Assembly (NCBI RefSeq): GCF_003634615.1
Contig: NZ_RBKX01000001.1
Coordinates: forward strand, 3,100,001 to 3,164,000
DNA: 64,000 nucleotides
Origin: Flavobacterium sp. 102
Lineage (GTDB): Bacteria; Bacteroidota; Bacteroidia; Flavobacteriales; Flavobacteriaceae
Reading direction: 5' to 3'
The notes under the pieces were generated by a model, which had not been told where the DNA came from, searched no databases, and worked only from the letters and a program-made list of their open reading frames with translations. The translations under genes were made by a program, and so were the position numbers. This document shows, in pieces, positions 9,185 to 17,355 of the stretch (its first letter is position 1; each line of letters begins with the position of its first letter).

Positions 9185-9318
9185 CAAACTAAAACAAACA
9201 CCAACCTTCTGCCATTTCCGCTCTGTCATTCCCGCGCAGACGGGAACCCACCTTCTGCCCACCTTCTGAAACCATCCAAACCAAAACCGCCACTTTTGCG
9301 ATAACCAAAAAGTGCAGT

Positions 9319-9609
9319 ATGAACTACCTAAGTCATTTTCTCAACAAAAGCCTATCCGACAACCTCAACCCATCCCACATTAGCCTATACCTAGCCATCT
9401 ACCACTGCTGGCAACACAACAACCAAATAAATCCGGTAAGCATCACAAGCAAAGAAATCATGCAACGCAGCAAAATCAATTCCCGCGCCACCTACCACAA
9501 ATGCCTAAAAGACCTTCACAACAAAAAATACCTAAACTACACCCCATCCTTCAACCCCTTCAAAAGCAGCCAGGTTTTTCTTTTACTTCCTAAACGAATC
9601 GCTAAGTAG
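9319..9609 (+). CDS. Small winged-helix DNA-binding protein
   Basis: A 96-residue protein with a helical N-terminus (LSLYLAIYHCW type) and a central winged-helix segment SITSKEIMQRSKINSRATYH, followed by LNYTPSF and a beta-like end. The pattern resembles the replication-initiator-like wHTH domains found in small mobile elements. No replication origin or partner is visible. It stands directly before a structured repeat and the convergent phage-like cassette. Confidence 0.55.
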   Translation: MNYLSHFLNKSLSDNLNPSHISLYLAIYHCWQHNNQINPVSITSKEIMQRSKINSRATYHKCLKDLHNKKYLNYTPSFNPFKSSQVFLLLPKRIAK

Positions 9610-9795
9610 GGGCTAAAAACCGCCCTCATAGGATTAGCGTAGTAAACAACGTAGATGTAAACGGCAGCGTACCACGAGATGAGCCTGAAAGGCGAACGGA
9701 TTGGTATGTGGAGTGAGCATCAAGGTAGTTTTCAAGCTAAAACTATGTAGGCTTGACTTTTTGTTTCTTTTGGGTCAAGCCAAAAGAAAGGAATG
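9610..9795. repeat. Structured intergenic repeat related to those at 6.6-7.1 kb
   Basis: Includes the hairpin TAGTTTT-CAAGC-TAAAACTA and ends with CTTGACTTTTTGTTTCTTTTG followed by the complementary GTCAAGCCAAAAG. The ending matches the tails of the repeats before the exonuclease gene; the 5' part differs. Confidence 0.5.
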
Positions 9796-9802
9796 AACCA
9801 AT

Positions 9803-9830
9803 AAAAAAACCCAAGCTTCTCAACTTGGGT
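9803..9830 (-). terminator. Rho-independent terminator of the phage-like cassette
   Basis: On the minus strand the stem ACCCAAG/CTTGGGT, with an 8-base loop, is followed by a run of Ts. It lies 16 bases past the stop of the last cassette gene. Confidence 0.75.
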
Positions 9831-9845
9831 CAAAAACAGTCTCAA

Positions 9846-10022
9846 CTATTTTTCGTGCTTCTTAAGGATACATTTCAGTACCGTCGAAATGGTAAAACTC
9901 ACTATGGCGCCAATCGCAGCCAAAACAATGGTTTTAATCAAATCATCACCTGAAATATTCGACAGTATACTCAAAAATGTTCCTCCTACAGTGCCGCAAA
10001 CAATAGAATGATTATTGGACAT
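9846..10022 (-). CDS. 58-residue membrane protein, holin-like
   Basis: A short frame starting ATGTCCAATAATC; its start overlaps the end of the preceding gene by 11 bases, which suggests translational coupling. The protein has a glycine-rich N-terminus, one clear hydrophobic helix at about residues 29-50 (IKTIVLAAIGAIVSF) and a basic tail LKKHEK. Size, single helix and charged tail resemble small holins or pore-forming peptides, but this is inference. It is the last gene before a terminator. Confidence 0.6.
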   Translation of the reverse strand: MSNNHSIVCGTVGGTFLSILSNISGDDLIKTIVLAAIGAIVSFTISTVLKCILKKHEK

Positions 10023-10248
10023 TCTTCTTCTTTACAGCGGCCTTTTCAGGCTCAATCGTCAGCTGGCTAATGGCTGTCGCCACTCCTCCGGCTACCGCTA
10101 CATAACCACCAATCGTAGTCACTATGGCAGGTAAAGCTACCGGAGCGGTTAACACAGCACCACTTACAGCGAGTAAAGCCAAACCTATAGTCCGAAGCAC
10201 TCTGAAAAACTTAGGGGTTGGAGCTTTCGCTCTGTTTACTACATTCAT
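10012..10248 (-). CDS. 78-residue two-helix membrane protein, holin-like
   Basis: The basic N-terminus is followed by two hydrophobic helices (about residues 20-38 and 40-60, rich in A, V, G and T) and a charged tail ending KKKNVQ. The layout resembles class II holins, though no family is assigned with certainty. It starts 10 bases after the DUF5675 gene stops and overlaps the next small membrane gene, so all four cassette genes appear to share one transcript. Confidence 0.6.
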   Translation of the reverse strand: MNVVNRAKAPTPKFFRVLRTIGLALLAVSGAVLTAPVALPAIVTTIGGYVAVAGGVATAISQLTIEPEKAAVKKKNVQ

Positions 10249-10258
10249 ATTAAAATAT

Positions 10259-10651
10259 TTAATGAATTATTAATTCTACCCTTTCTCCTTGGTCAAGGGC
10301 TTGATAAGTTAACGCCTTGAGTTGCCTAAAAGCTTTTCTCGACATCAACCCCAAACCCGAACCCGAAAGTTTCGTTACAGGAGCAATACAGCCTTGCAAT
10401 TCCTTAAGGGCATTGTTAGCAGGATGAAACAGTATATATTTTCTGTTAGTAACTCCCACAATCTCCAAATGCCATCGATACTTGGCACTGTATCGCTTTA
10501 CAATAAAATATTTCCCCTCCGGTATACAGGAAACTTTGGGTAAGTTATCCTTCCACGGCAGTTCAATCGTAAAACAAATAAACTTACCGTTACATTCCAG
10601 CTTCCCATTAGTACCAGCGGGGAAATAAGTTCTAGTGAGTATCAGAACCAT
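10259..10651 (-). CDS. DUF5675 family protein
   Basis: A 130-residue protein matching DUF5675: early R-T-Y-F...GTNGKL, then CFTIELPW, SCIPEGKY, and LFHPANN followed by QGCIAPV. The His...GCI arrangement is reminiscent of the His/Cys catalytic motif of L,D-transpeptidases, so a peptidoglycan-linked role is possible, but this is my inference. Its start codon shares one base with the stop of the upstream gene (TAATG), so translation is likely coupled. DUF5675 proteins occur in bacteria and phages. Confidence 0.75.
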   Translation of the reverse strand: MVLILTRTYFPAGTNGKLECNGKFICFTIELPWKDNLPKVSCIPEGKYFIVKRYSAKYRWHLEIVGVTNRKYILFHPANNALKELQGCIAPVTKLSGSGLGLMSRKAFRQLKALTYQALDQGERVELIIH

Positions 10652-11409
10652 TATACACCACTATCAACAGCAACAATAGACAACGGATTATAAGCACCAT
10701 TTTTCAAAGGATACATAGTGCCGTTGACTTCCTGATAAAATTCCACACCAACAGCCAATAATAATGGTTTGGTACTGTTTGGCGTTACAGGATTAGTATG
10801 AGCAATCACCGCTGTTGGAGTTGTGTCCCACGGCAATATGGCCGTCTCGGCAGTAGCAACCACATGGGTTTCTGCCTCAAAATCCAACTCAGCCCCTCCC
10901 GAAATAATCTTAAAATGGGTGGTTCCCGAAGGTGCCGCAACCATATTGATTGGAATAAAAGAAGCAATGTCAAGGGTAATATCACCGGTAACACGATCAA
11001 TACTTCCAACGATTGGAGCATACAAACTGTTACTCAACTTACCGTTGATATTGAACTCAAATCCAACCAACAACTCGGTCTCTCCGTCAATCACATTACG
11101 CTGCCCTCTCTCACTAACCAAATCCGCTTTAATGACTTTCATCATGGCTTGGGTCAAACGACCTACCATACGATTGTCTGCGGTATTTAGTAACAAGGGA
11201 CGCAAGGCCACTCTCAGTACTTTTCCTGCCTTGCCGGCTCTGCCAAACTCGTAACCGTTTTCTCGAGTTCGCTGAAAAGCAGGATCCGTAGCAATCCTGT
11301 TGCCTTCAATGGCGCTTTTCTCTTTCACAAGGTATCCATCCTTGGTTTTGTAAAAAGTAATATCACCGATAGTACCTTTTATTTTCAATATGCCTTTCTG
11401 TCTGGCCAT
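10651..11409 (-). CDS. Conserved Bacteroidetes protein of the MARQKG family, function unknown
   Basis: A 252-residue protein beginning MARQKGILKIKGTIGDITFY and containing FQRTRENGYEFGRAGKAGK, a basic conserved block I recognise from other Flavobacteria without an assigned function. The rest is beta-rich with Ser/Thr stretches and no signal peptide, membrane span or catalytic motif. The basic N-terminal half followed by a beta-rich half could suit a nucleic-acid-binding or virion-like structural protein (speculative). It is the first gene of the four-gene minus-strand cassette and is divergent from a small regulator-like gene. Confidence 0.7.
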   Translation of the reverse strand: MARQKGILKIKGTIGDITFYKTKDGYLVKEKSAIEGNRIATDPAFQRTRENGYEFGRAGKAGKVLRVALRPLLLNTADNRMVGRLTQAMMKVIKADLVSERGQRNVIDGETELLVGFEFNINGKLSNSLYAPIVGSIDRVTGDITLDIASFIPINMVAAPSGTTHFKIISGGAELDFEAETHVVATAETAILPWDTTPTAVIAHTNPVTPNSTKPLLLAVGVEFYQEVNGTMYPLKNGAYNPLSIVAVDSGV

Positions 11410-11564
11410 GATTTTAAAATTTAAAATGTGAATGAAACGAAATGTTTAAGGTACATTTCACCAAACCTCAGAATTCTGTTTTTTGATGCATCTGTAATTC
11501 GAATTACAACGCAAAGCTTATAAACAGCAGTCATTCAACAAAATACAGCTGACCAAAAAGGACC

Positions 11565-11610
11565 AGTTAGGACTACTTAATCCTATTTAATCCTATCAAT
11601 AATTTTAAAA
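11565..11610. promoter_or_regulatory. Repeated TTAATCCTAT boxes in divergent gap
   Basis: The stretch contains TTAATCCTATTTAATCCTAT preceded by an inverted-type TTAGGA. It lies between the divergent MARQKG gene and the small regulator-like gene, close to the latter's TAGTTTTG box, so it is a candidate operator. Confidence 0.35.
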
Positions 11611-11626
11611 TGTAATATTTTTTCTA

Positions 11627-11634
11627 TAGTTTTG
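11627..11634 (+). promoter_or_regulatory. TAnnTTTG -7 box for the small regulator-like gene
   Basis: TAGTTTTG. The first ATG (11645) would leave almost no leader; the ATG at 11678 leaves about 37 bases and is preferred. Confidence 0.5.
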
Positions 11635-11677
11635 ATTTGTCCCAATGAAAGGGTACAGGAGTAAACAAAGAAATTCT

Positions 11678-11884
11678 ATGGCCAAACCTGAACCTAAAAG
11701 AATTTGCATTTACCCCAAAGACGTTCAAAGAATTACGGGTCGAGGTTATAGATACTCTCGACTACTATTGCTTGAAATTCGGAAGCACTTCAACAAGCAA
11801 CCGCAACACTTGGTAGCCGTTGAAGAATTTTGTCAATACACCGGATTGCAAGTAGACCATGTAATGCCTCTGATTGTCGGGTAA
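11678..11884 (+). CDS. Small conserved regulator-like protein
   Basis: The chosen start gives 68 residues beginning MAKPEPKRICIYPKDVQRITG; an earlier ATG at 11645 would add 11 residues but sits too close to the promoter box. The protein is basic with a likely helix-turn-helix layout (KDVQRITGRGYRYSRLLL, then VEEFCQYTGL). Related small Flavobacterium proteins are common; I know no function. It is divergent from the phage-like cassette and could control it. Its 3' end and downstream region recur as a remnant at 55832-55945. Confidence 0.65.
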   Translation: MAKPEPKRICIYPKDVQRITGRGYRYSRLLLLEIRKHFNKQPQHLVAVEEFCQYTGLQVDHVMPLIVG

Positions 11885-12065
11885 GCAAGAACCAACCTAT
11901 CTGTGACACTTTCTTATTTATTCTTAAAACTTGTTCAATATTTGAACTTCCTTACCATAACTCCCAACTCATAACTCATAATTCATAATTCATAGCTCCA
12001 TACTTAATACCTCCCTTATAGGAAAGCCCTACTTACTATATGAGTAGTGTATCAAAACATACATT

Positions 12066-12191
12066 ATGTCAAATAGAGAAACGATAAAGAGGCTACTATT
12101 GATTTTGCGATTTATTGTTGAGTTTTTGAGAGGTCTAATTTGGCTTCATACTGCTTCCGATAGGCTAACCGTGTTTACTCAGAATGATTGA
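12066..12191 (+). CDS. Possible 41-residue small protein
   Basis: An open frame starting MSNRETIKRLLLILRFIVEF with one amphipathic or membrane-like helix and ending at TGA. There is no clear ribosome binding site and no homologue known to me. It may be chance. Confidence 0.2.
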   Translation: MSNRETIKRLLLILRFIVEFLRGLIWLHTASDRLTVFTQND

Positions 12192-12225
12192 TTGTAATTG
12201 GTTTTTGTGGGTATCAATAGTCCTT

Positions 12226-12300
12226 CAACTCCCGATAGTTATCAGGACAGGATGACAGTTGTGTAGACGATTGGGTTTTGTGGATAGTGAGGGAATTACG
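12226..12300. repeat. REP-like unit with GACGATTGGGTTTTGTGG tail
   Basis: CTTCAACTCCCGATAGTTATCAGGACAGGATGACAG followed by TGTAGACGATTGGGTTTTGTGG. The same composite appears at 17482-17629 and 19915-20064. Confidence 0.7.
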
Positions 12301-12344
12301 AATTTTATAACCGGAAAGCTTTTACGCACTTAAAAGATTAATGA

Positions 12345-12352
12345 TATATTTG
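12345..12352 (+). promoter_or_regulatory. TAnnTTTG -7 box for the defence-like cluster
   Basis: TATATTTG, 61 bases before the ATG of the DUF4062 gene. It is the first exact box found upstream of the cluster. Confidence 0.4.
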
Positions 12353-12412
12353 TTATAGTAAGTTATACTATATATTGTGATCTTAATTGAATTGAAAGAC
12401 AAAAAATAATCC

Positions 12413-13912
12413 ATGCCTAAAACAAGACTATTTATAAGCAGTGTACAAGCAGAATTTGCTGAAGAAAGACAGATGATTTTCGAATATATTTTGTCGGATC
12501 CTTTGTTGGGGAGGTTCTTTGATCCTTTTTTGTTTGAACGATTACCTGCCATTGATCAAAGAACTGATGCTATTTATCTGCTTGAAGTGCAACAATGTGA
12601 TGTTTATTTAGGTTTGTTGGGCACGCAATATGGTTTTGAAGATGCAGCAGGCGTTTCACCCACCGAACGTGAATTTGACCACGCTACACTACATCATAAA
12701 ACCAGATTGATTTTCTTAACCAGTCATAGTACCCGGGAACGACATGATAAAGAAAATGCCTTTATTCAAAAAGCACAACAGGTTTTAATCAGAAAACGAT
12801 TTACTACTATTGATGAATTAAAAGCTGCTGTTTATGCCGCTTTAGTTAATTACCTTATCGAAAAAGAGTTAATACGAGTTGGTCCTTTTGACGCTGCCAC
12901 AGATGCAAGCGCAAGTATTACTGATATAGACGAAAACAAAGTACGTGAATTTGTTCAAGTAGCCAGAGCTAAAAGAGGGTTTAAATTACAGGAAACCGCT
13001 TCGATTGAAGAAATTTTGGTCCATTTAAACCTAATGAAAGACGCAAAACTAACCCATGCGGCTTTGTTACTCTTTGGTAAAGAGCCACAGCGTTTCTTTA
13101 TTAATTCGGAGGTGCGTTGTGTACATTTTCACGGAACTATTGTAGAGAAACCCATTCCATCCTACAAAGTGTTCAAAGGCGATGTATTTGAACTGGTGGA
13201 TCAAGCAGTTGATTTTGTACTTTCAAAATTAGATTACTCTGTTGGTACTCGGAAAGAAAATATTGAAATTCCCGGAAAATATGAAATCCCCAAAGAAATC
13301 GTAGCCGAAGCCATTGTCAATGCGATTGCCCATAGAGATTATACTCATAACGGCAGTGTGCAAGTTATGTTATTTAGTGATCGCTTAGAGGTGATTAATC
13401 CCGGCGCTTTACCTTTGGGTTGGACGATTGAAAAGCTTAAAGGGCTACACACCTCGGTACCTGCCAATCCTTTATTGGCAGAACCTATGTATCTGAAAGG
13501 ATATATAGAACGCTTGGGTACAGGAACGGCTGATATGGTAAGAATTGCTAAAGAAAACAATCTTCCGGAACCAAATTTTGAGCAACAAGAAGCGTTCAAG
13601 GCTATTCTTTACCGACCAAGTACCGACCAAGTACCGACCAAGTACCCATCAAGTACCGACCAAGTACCGCAGGAGTACCGTAGTACTTCCGTAGAAGTTC
13701 GAAATTTGTTAAAAGTAATGGAAGGAGAAATGAGTAGGAAAGAAATACAACAGGCTCTGGAATTAAAACACGAGGGGAATTTCAGAGAAAATTATTTGGA
13801 GCCGGCTTTGGCTGCAGGAGTAATTACCATGAAATACCCGGATAGTCCAAACCATCCGAAACAGAGGTACCTACTTACAGCAAAAGGGAATGCTGTAAAG
13901 AGACAACTATAA
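12413..13912 (+). CDS. DUF4062 plus RecG-like/HATPase_c_4 ATP-binding protein
   Basis: The N-terminal DUF4062 domain (about residues 3-105, RLFISSVQAEFAEERQ, then CDVYLGLLGTQYG) resembles TIR-like sensor or effector domains. The middle is the ATP-binding module usually found behind AlbA_2/Schlafen domains (IPKEIVAEAIVNAIAHRDY, then RLEVINPGALP and RLGTGT). After residue 395 comes a linker encoded by an 11-bp tandem repeat, then a C-terminal winged helix. DUF4062 thus replaces the usual AlbA_2 domain. Its stop overlaps the next gene's ATG (TAATG). A role in phage or plasmid defence or in regulation is inferred, not shown. Confidence 0.8.
   Translation: MPKTRLFISSVQAEFAEERQMIFEYILSDPLLGRFFDPFLFERLPAIDQRTDAIYLLEVQQCDVYLGLLGTQYGFEDAAGVSPTEREFDHATLHHKTRLIFLTSHSTRERHDKENAFIQKAQQVLIRKRFTTIDELKAAVYAALVNYLIEKELIRVGPFDAATDASASITDIDENKVREFVQVARAKRGFKLQETASIEEILVHLNLMKDAKLTHAALLLFGKEPQRFFINSEVRCVHFHGTIVEKPIPSYKVFKGDVFELVDQAVDFVLSKLDYSVGTRKENIEIPGKYEIPKEIVAEAIVNAIAHRDYTHNGSVQVMLFSDRLEVINPGALPLGWTIEKLKGLHTSVPANPLLAEPMYLKGYIERLGTGTADMVRIAKENNLPEPNFEQQEAFKAILYRPSTDQVPTKYPSSTDQVPQEYRSTSVEVRNLLKVMEGEMSRKEIQQALELKHEGNFRENYLEPALAAGVITMKYPDSPNHPKQRYLLTAKGNAVKRQL
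13610..13680 (+). repeat. 11-bp tandem repeat inside the DUF4062 gene
   Basis: Six units of TACCGACCAAG (unit 4 is TACCCATCAAG, unit 6 TACCGCAGGAG) plus a partial seventh. Eleven is not a multiple of three, so gain or loss of one unit shifts the frame and removes the C-terminal winged helix. In protein, three units encode an 11-residue repeat around STDQVP. Confidence 0.9.
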
Positions 13913-14571
13913 TGAAAATCCTAACTTGGAATATACAAAGACCCAAAAAAGCAAAGCGTTTAATTCTGGACAAACTAGCCCAATATAACGCTGATATCGT
14001 AGTCTTAACTGAAACAAATATTATTATTACCCCCGGCAAAGAATACAATGCTATAGCCACAGAATCATTACCAAAAGGTCATGATGGTATTGCATATCAA
14101 GCAGGAGAAAACAGGACTACCATTTGGACCAAATATAAAATAGTATTGCAGCACAAAACGTATGATGCTTTTACTTCAGTTTGCGCTCAAATTGAAACCC
14201 CTGATGGCCTATTAAATGTTTATGCTACTATCATAGGCGTTTTTGGAGGAATGGGAGAACGCTTCAAAAGTGATTTAGGAAACCAACTTTTAGACTTTGA
14301 AAAGCTATCCCACGAAAACTCTCTTTGTATCGTTGGCGATTTAAACGTTACTTTTTCAGGAAGGGCTTATCCAAGTCACGATGCAAGAAATAAATTAAAC
14401 AACGCTTTTGAAAAAGGCAACCTTAAAAACCTGACTTCAGAAATTGAAAACAATGTTGACCAAATTGTATTGAGTAAAGACTTTATTAAAAATAAAAAAG
14501 TGACACTTGAGACTTGGAATCATGATAAACAGTTAAGTGACCATATTGGAATTTGCTTGACCTTGTCATAA
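13912..14571 (+). CDS. Endonuclease/exonuclease/phosphatase (EEP) family enzyme
   Basis: A 219-residue EEP-fold protein with the usual motifs: TWNIQ near residue 5, LTETN near 37, GDLNVTF near 142 and SDHIGI near 210. No signal peptide is present, so it should act in the cytoplasm. EEP enzymes cut nucleic acids or remove phosphates. The ATG overlaps the stop of the DUF4062-ATPase gene (TAATG), so the two are translated together, and this enzyme is the natural effector candidate of the pair (inference). Confidence 0.82.
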   Translation: MKILTWNIQRPKKAKRLILDKLAQYNADIVVLTETNIIITPGKEYNAIATESLPKGHDGIAYQAGENRTTIWTKYKIVLQHKTYDAFTSVCAQIETPDGLLNVYATIIGVFGGMGERFKSDLGNQLLDFEKLSHENSLCIVGDLNVTFSGRAYPSHDARNKLNNAFEKGNLKNLTSEIENNVDQIVLSKDFIKNKKVTLETWNHDKQLSDHIGICLTLS

Positions 14572-14713
14572 AATTACAATTATTGAGGTTGTTATCTGTG
14601 AGAAATTTTATATGTTTGATGAGATTCTACGCTTAGTGTTTTATCAAAAAAACATTATAGAAATAATGTCTCGTCTCAATAATTAAATAACCTACTAAAT
14701 ATAATTAAAAACA

Positions 14714-15343
14714 ATGAAGAAGTACTTCTTACACAACGGTTCAGAAAATATAGGCCCCTTTAACCTTGAACAATTAAAAGAAAAGAAAATCACAAAAGAC
14801 ACTCCCATATGGTATGAAGGTATAGCAGATTGGACTACTGCCGGAGAAGTTGCAGAGTTGAGAAGTATCCTTGTCAGTATTCCACCCTCTTTAACTAAGA
14901 AATCACCACCGAGTATTAAACAAGGAAAGAATAAAAAGAATAAGGAGAAAAAGTCTACAACTTTAAGAAACGTACTTATAGGCGTTGCTACCATAGTATT
15001 GGTGTTTTCCGGGTTGGCCATTTTTGCCATGATTAATGATAAACCAAATGATTCTTTTGAAAATATAATACCTGAGGAGGAAGCTGCTCCTGTAGCCCAA
15101 GAGATTGACTATAGTCAAATTAGAAACGCTATAGAAGAAAAAGTAACTGTTAGTACTAATCAGTATAGTTATGATCCCCTAGGTGGTATCAGTAATCTTG
15201 ATGTTACTGTTAACAATACTACTGATTATACCATTAATGAAGTGACGGTTGCTGTAGACTATATTAAAGACTCAGGAGGTGTTTATAAAACGGAGTATGT
15301 TACTTTAAAAAATATTCCGGCTCATCAGGATAAAACAGCATAG
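14714..15343 (+). pseudogene. GYF_2 (DUF4339) membrane protein cut by an in-frame TAG
   Basis: The N-terminal GYF_2 domain covers about residues 3-50 (GPFNLEQLK...TPIWYEGIADWTTAGE), followed by a Lys-rich linker, one membrane helix near residues 88-106 and an extracytoplasmic beta domain. The frame ends at TAG (15341-15343), but the same frame stays open to 15475 and encodes APDSERGTSVEV and further residues that look like the natural family C-terminus. So this is a nonsense mutation, a readthrough codon or a sequence error. GYF_2 domains mediate protein contacts in bacterial membrane proteins of largely unknown role. Confidence 0.7.
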
Positions 15344-15497
15344 GCACCTGATAGTGAAAGAGGCACTTCAGTAGAAGTTAAACCTATTACAATTAAATCA
15401 AAAAAGTTACATTTGTGTTTTGATGGCACAGTTGCCCCAGCTGCCGGAGACCCAGATCCTTTCTATTGTAATTAGTTTAATCCTAAAAAATATACTT

Positions 15498-16118
15498 ATG
15501 GCAAGTTGTATCATTTGCGGAGAGTATACCAAATTTAACGGTGGGCATTGTTTAACGTGCTATTCCAAACTGCAAAAAAAGACAGAGGAAAAAGTTAGTG
15601 CTGCTCTTGAAAAAGAAGATACTCACGGTCTATCAGACAAGGCAAGATTGTACCGTTATAATATGATTAAAGGTCGTATTGCTGAAACCTTAATACAAGA
15701 GCTATTTTTAAGTCTTGGGTACAATGTTTTCAGATATGGTATGGAAAACACCATACCCGGCATCATGGAATTATTAAAAGGAGTTCGTTCGGAAGTAGCC
15801 GAAGAGATTAAGCGAATGCCTGATTTTGTGATGCAAAGTCCCAAAAGCAAAGAAGTTTATTTTATAGAAGTAAAGTTTAGGGCTAGCGAAGAGTTTACCT
15901 TTAAAGATTTACCGAAAAACTATCCTTATGAAAATGCCTATATCATATTGGTTTCTAAAAAGCATATCAAATGCATTACTTATCAGGAATTAAAAGAAGG
16001 CAAGGAAATCTCCCCTACTTCACAAAACTATTTAGGCAGAAGAAAAGAATTTGATTTGGATAAAGAGGTTATTATTGATTTCTGTAATTTTGCTATACAG
16101 TTTTTTGAATCAGTGTAA
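15498..16118 (+). CDS. Zinc-finger PD-(D/E)XK nuclease-like protein
   Basis: The best start is ATG 15498, giving 206 residues; the longer frame from 15420 overlaps the tail of the upstream gene. Cys4, Cys7, Cys18 and Cys21 form a zinc ribbon. A restriction-endonuclease fold follows: GRIAETLIQELFLSLGYNVFRY, then MPDFVM, then VYFIEVKFR, giving the PD...E-x-K active-site pattern. The fold is found in restriction enzymes, Holliday resolvases and phage-defence effectors. Its place between the EEP and NERD genes fits a nuclease-rich accessory cluster. Confidence 0.7.
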   Translation: MASCIICGEYTKFNGGHCLTCYSKLQKKTEEKVSAALEKEDTHGLSDKARLYRYNMIKGRIAETLIQELFLSLGYNVFRYGMENTIPGIMELLKGVRSEVAEEIKRMPDFVMQSPKSKEVYFIEVKFRASEEFTFKDLPKNYPYENAYIILVSKKHIKCITYQELKEGKEISPTSQNYLGRRKEFDLDKEVIIDFCNFAIQFFESV

Positions 16119-16249
16119 TATTGAATATCTTATAAAATAAATCTCTTATACATTTGAATCTATCAAAATTATTTTAACTATCATACCACCCCAACTTTAC
16201 AGTTAATAAATTTACCCCTATATCTAATGATAACCCATCAGCAGAGCAT

Positions 16250-17353
16250 ATGTGTAGAATTTATAATACCATCGGCGCACTAAATGATATACGATTTCAT
16301 TTGGTAAGAAATAATCTTGACGAATTTAATTCGCTTGATGAGTTAATCCATTTCGAAAAGAGCTATCATTCTAAAGAACAAGAAGTTATATTAAAACACA
16401 CATTATTACTTCAACAAGAAAAAATAGTGCTTGAAAAAGATATAGCTACTCTAATTGAGGCTATTTCGAAAACGGAGAGCGAACATGAACAACAATTAAA
16501 GCAAAGACTTGACTTTTTAAAACAAGAGATTGAAAACCTGTCTATAGCCAATTCGGAAATTATACCAATGATTAAAGAGTATTGGTTGAATATGGTGATT
16601 TGGATAAAAATTTGGTTTACACCGCTCTTGTTTCGCTGTAGTATTATCATTACCAAAAGAAAGTATAAACTTTTACTTTCTAAAAATAATAACCGCTACC
16701 AACATCTCTCTAACAATTTCACGGTGGCGGTAAATGAGAGTAGTTCACTGCAGTTGCAAAAACTTCAGCTTAAAAGAACAGTTATTAAAGGTGTAAACAA
16801 TTCAATCTATGGCGCTCTAGGAGAACAGAAAGTTGTAGATGTTTTAGAAAGCTTGTCTGATGATTATATTCTGATAAATGATTTTCGCTGTACATTCTAT
16901 CCTCCAATATATAATCGAAAAGAAAATGACCATATAAAATCTGTTCAAATTGATCATTTGCTGATTTCACCATCGGGTATTTTTTTAATTGAAACCAAAA
17001 ATTGGAGCAACCATTCAATAGCCAATAAAGAGTTACGTTCGCCTGTTCAACAAGTGAAGAGAACCAACTATGCGCTATATAGGCTATTATCGAATGAAAT
17101 AAAAAAATCTAATTTGAGTTTCACAAGAAATCATTGGGGAGACAGAAAAATCCCTATCAGAAATCTTATTGTTTTCATTAATAATAAACCCAATGAGGAA
17201 TTTCAATTTACAAAGATTCTTGCCTTAGATGAATTGAATAAATATATTAAGTACTTTACTCCTAGTTTTACTAATAAAGAAACCGAAATGATTGCTGATA
17301 TTTTGCTTAAAATCTCAGACCGCAATGAAATATCATCAAAATTGAATGTTTGA
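16250..17353 (+). CDS. NERD domain protein with N-terminal coiled coil
   Basis: A 367-residue protein. Residues about 25-105 are Glu/Lys-rich and likely coiled coil, followed by a short hydrophobic patch near 110-130 (WIKIWFTPLLF). The NERD (nuclease-related) domain starts near residue 188 (GALGEQKVVDVLESL) and contains IDHLLISPSGIFLIETKNW, matching the D...ExK nuclease-like core. NERD proteins are predicted DNA-processing enzymes. A 28-bp perfect palindrome starts 3 bases after the stop codon. Confidence 0.78.
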   Translation: MCRIYNTIGALNDIRFHLVRNNLDEFNSLDELIHFEKSYHSKEQEVILKHTLLLQQEKIVLEKDIATLIEAISKTESEHEQQLKQRLDFLKQEIENLSIANSEIIPMIKEYWLNMVIWIKIWFTPLLFRCSIIITKRKYKLLLSKNNNRYQHLSNNFTVAVNESSSLQLQKLQLKRTVIKGVNNSIYGALGEQKVVDVLESLSDDYILINDFRCTFYPPIYNRKENDHIKSVQIDHLLISPSGIFLIETKNWSNHSIANKELRSPVQQVKRTNYALYRLLSNEIKKSNLSFTRNHWGDRKIPIRNLIVFINNKPNEEFQFTKILALDELNKYIKYFTPSFTNKETEMIADILLKISDRNEISSKLNV

Positions 17354-17355
17354 TT

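Larger units (their letters stand above)
11885..12412. other. 528-bp intergenic region with repeats
   Basis: Holds AT-rich direct repeats of the form AACTCATAATTCAT (near 11955-11995), a possible 41-residue frame at 12066-12191, a REP-like unit at 12226-12300 and a TATATTTG box at 12345-12352. Confidence 0.5.

Noticed and set aside
9753..9953. 66-codon plus-strand frame
   Set aside because: It covers a structured repeat, the terminator of the opposite operon and the start of the 58-residue gene on the other strand.
10798..11254. Several plus-strand frames inside the MARQKG gene
   Set aside because: They are shadows of the well-supported minus-strand gene.
12413..13912. Calling the gene recG
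   Set aside because: The similarity is to the HATPase_c_4/RecG-like C-terminal module; there is no helicase domain and no Walker A motif of RecG.
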